Origin: Sphingobium yanoikuyae
GTDB taxonomy: Bacteria; Pseudomonadota; Alphaproteobacteria; Sphingomonadales; Sphingomonadaceae
NCBI RefSeq assembly: GCF_013001025.1
Contig: NZ_CP053021.1
Span: 2,249,501 to 2,313,500, forward strand
Reading direction: 5' to 3'
Length of the DNA: 64,000 nucleotides
In this document: in pieces, positions 62,116-64,000 of the stretch
How the letters are laid out: every line of letters starts with the position of its first letter
Numbering within the stretch: the first letter of the stretch is position 1
Position numbers and translations under genes: made by a program
The notes under the pieces: model-generated
The model's input: only the letters and a program-made list of their open reading frames with translations
What the model was told of the DNA's origin: nothing
The model's database searches: none

Positions 62116-64000
62116 GCCGGCCTCGCTGTGTTGCGGGCGCCGTCATGACGGCCGTGCTGGCTGAGGCGGAAACCGGCTGGCTTACCGAAGAGCTCGAGCG
62201 GAGGTGTCGGGCCGATCACCCTCCTTTCCTCAATTGTGTCAGCCGGAGGAGGCGCCGGCTCATCATTGGTGGGCGGGGTCGACGGATCCGGGCCCTCTTT
62301 AGGCGGCACGAGAGGCAGCTCTTCTCCGACCTCAGTTGAGGCAGCACGCCGCCTTTTCGCGGGGGGCGCTTTCGGTTTGGCTGGTGGTGTCGGAGCCGCC
62401 GGTGCCGGAGGCACGGATGGCTCCGGTACAGCCATTCGAATAGGGGCGGTGCCGCGCTCCTCGAACGCCTCGGCGACGGAGGCAACCTTGTTGTAGCTGT
62501 CCTCGAACCGGACCACCGGAAGGCTGCGACCAAACCGCAAATAGCCCATGAGATTAGGCAGGTTGGTGACCTCGGTGTGCATGACTAGCGGCCGCGTCAC
62601 CTGCATGCGAGAGAGGTTCACGCCGTCGCGCATGTCGTTGACGCCGTAGGACATGCCCTCATTGGCCTCGACCTGTTCGACCTGACCGAGGTTCTCGCTG
62701 ACATGCTTCGCGGTCGGGGTATCATTGGCCCTGAGCGCCACCCAGGTGGAGCAATAGCCAGTGATCGCCGCGGCATCCTGGATGCCGTAGGTCGCCTCGA
62801 GCTGCGGATAGCTCTGGAACCCCAGTATGCCGCAGCCGCCATACTTCCTAGCGCGGGCGAGGAAGTCGCCGAGCGAAGGCAGACGCTGGAGCGTCGGCAG
62901 CTCGTCGATGACGCAGTAGAGGCGCCGGTTGCGATCGGGCGTCATGCTCATGATCGCGCTGATGGCGATATCGAGCCACACCGTGATCAGGGGACGCAGC
63001 GAGGGAAGTTGATCCGCCTTGACGGTGATGAAGAGCCAGCTGTCATCCTTCTCGTTGGCGACCCAGTCACGGATCGAGAAGCCGTCGGCGGTGTCATCGA
63101 GATACGAAAAGCTGCGCATCACCGAGGCGAGCTCGGCCTGGATGCCGGCGCTGGTGCGCTCGCCCTCGGTGGAAATGAATGCCGCTGCATCGGTACCGGC
63201 AGCGAAGGCTGCGAGGTCCTTCAGTTTGGAGCGGAGCAGCGTATCGAGCAGGATCGAAACGAGGGTGCGCTCCTGCCGCGCGAGCTTCCTCATCACGGCC
63301 ACCAGCGTGCCGCGCGCGGCCTTGGCCCAGAAGGGATCGCCCGTTTTGTCGGGGATCGTGGACTCGGCGATCTGATCGTAATGATAGTCGCGTGGGACAT
63401 CGACCCAGGGGGACCAGCAGTCCGCCCGGGCATCGAGGGGGTTGAGCAGGATGTCGATCCCCGGCCGGTAGAATTTCTCGACGAAGGTACCGGCTGTGTC
63501 ATAGACGATGGCGCGGCGTTTCTGCTTCCGGATGCCGTCCAGCATCTTGACGATGATGTTCGTCTTCCCGGTACCGGGGGCCCCGCAGAGCAGGATATGC
63601 TCCGGTTCGAAAGCGTCGGGCACATTGACGCCGCCGATGTCGAAACTGCCCTTGGCATGACGCCACAGCGCCCGGCGGACCTGCCGCACGGTGCCGAACC
63701 TGGCTCCGCGGAGGAACTGGTTGGAGCCGAGCCCCTTCCCGGTACGGGTGAAGTAGAACCAGGCCCACCCCAGCATGGCGAGGGCGAAGAGGCCGGAGAG
63801 CATCGCCCCATGGAGGAAATAGGTCTCGAACGCCGCTAGCGTCTTATGGGCGACGCCCGAACTGACGAGGCTCTTGGGAGTGGTCCAATATTGTTTGCCG
63901 GCCGGTGTCTTGAACAGGATCGGTGTCGCGTTACCGGGCAGCGTATCACCCATGAAATAGGCCTGGGTGATCTTGAGCATCACGAAGCGTTCGTATTCGG
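62112..64000 (-). CDS. traD: TraD-type coupling protein (5' end outside window)
   Basis: A T4SS coupling ATPase that brings the relaxosome to the transfer channel. The frame stays open to the last base and reads EYERFVMLKITQAYF at the edge, so the GTG/ATG at about 63983 is probably internal. Residues near 60-80 form a membrane span (LSGLFALAMLGWAWFYF). Walker A is LCGAPGTGKTNIIV and Walker B LYCVIDELPTL, with ILGFQSYPQLEATYG. The C-terminal tail is rich in Pro and Arg, as in other TraD proteins. Overlaps traI by ATGA. Confidence 0.88.
   Translation of the reverse strand, partial: EYERFVMLKITQAYFMGDTLPGNATPILFKTPAGKQYWTTPKSLVSSGVAHKTLAAFETYFLHGAMLSGLFALAMLGWAWFYFTRTGKGLGSNQFLRGARFGTVRQVRRALWRHAKGSFDIGGVNVPDAFEPEHILLCGAPGTGKTNIIVKMLDGIRKQKRRAIVYDTAGTFVEKFYRPGIDILLNPLDARADCWSPWVDVPRDYHYDQIAESTIPDKTGDPFWAKAARGTLVAVMRKLARQERTLVSILLDTLLRSKLKDLAAFAAGTDAAAFISTEGERTSAGIQAELASVMRSFSYLDDTADGFSIRDWVANEKDDSWLFITVKADQLPSLRPLITVWLDIAISAIMSMTPDRNRRLYCVIDELPTLQRLPSLGDFLARARKYGGCGILGFQSYPQLEATYGIQDAAAITGYCSTWVALRANDTPTAKHVSENLGQVEQVEANEGMSYGVNDMRDGVNLSRMQVTRPLVMHTEVTNLPNLMGYLRFGRSLPVVRFEDSYNKVASVAEAFEERGTAPIRMAVPEPSVPPAPAAPTPPAKPKAPPAKRRRAASTEVGEELPLVPPKEGPDPSTPPTNDEPAPPPADTIEERRVIGPTPPLELFGKPAGFRLSQHGRHDGARNTARPA

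Larger units (their letters stand above)
56591..64000. mobile_element. integrative conjugative element integrated at tRNA-Asn, 3' part outside window
   Basis: From the 3' end of tRNA-Asn the gene content changes to a serine recombinase and conjugation genes, all on the minus strand: a small protein, VirB1-like transglycosylase, MobF relaxase and TraD. The left attachment site must lie within or at the tRNA 3' end. The other end and the mating-pair genes lie beyond 64000, so size and cargo are unknown. Codon use here is less GC-extreme than in the flanking chromosome. Confidence 0.8.

Overview
The window is high-GC alphaproteobacterial chromosome, most likely a sphingomonad (Sphingobium or a close relative; this is inference). 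The support is a permuted two-piece tmRNA whose tag reads ANDNEALAIAA, an alphaproteobacterial GTTC-N7-GTTC SOS box in front of lexA, a recG/sdhE/mfd block, and large TonB-dependent receptors.

Left part (1-13.9 kb): the 3' end of acnB with its terminator, a Cys-type arylsulfatase, and a minus-strand set of TPR protein, TP-repeat lipoprotein and TonB-dependent receptor. Upstream of the lipoprotein and TPR genes are sequences resembling PhoB (PHO) boxes, so I read this set as a candidate phosphate-starvation uptake cluster. Then come ssrA (tmRNA), a TANGO2-like protein, an aldehyde dehydrogenase with a gamma-glutamylcyclotransferase-like protein, and small secreted proteins.

Middle part (14-30.4 kb): RNase R; trpG; two anion transporters on the opposite strand (SulP, ClC); then the overlapping operon trpD-trpC-moaC-moeA followed by SOS-controlled lexA; comEC; gltX-gltA.

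Signalling and polarity region (30.5-42 kb): a minus-strand set with a histidine-kinase-like protein lacking its phospho-acceptor His, a helical protein, a nucleotidyltransferase-like membrane protein and an Hpt-like protein also lacking its His. It is divergent from an 891-residue two-TM coiled-coil protein with TipN-like architecture. Next are anmK/tyrS, a PilZ gene with a strongly folded leader, an MscS channel, and a DUF559 nuclease gene enclosed by inverted repeats.

Right part (42-56.5 kb): recG, sdhE and mfd, several palindromic repeat units, small membrane proteins, DUF2322, a TPR/TonB-C protein facing a 135-residue secreted protein and a TorF-like porin across an 11-bp-phased repeat array, an EAL protein with a dead GGDEF domain, then moaA-nadK and tRNA-Asn.

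Right end (56.6-64 kb): an integrative conjugative element begins inside the 3' end of tRNA-Asn. It carries a large serine recombinase whose last codons lie in the tRNA gene, a small unknown protein, a VirB1-like lytic transglycosylase, a MobF relaxase (TraI) and a TraD coupling protein running off the edge. The far attachment site is outside the window.
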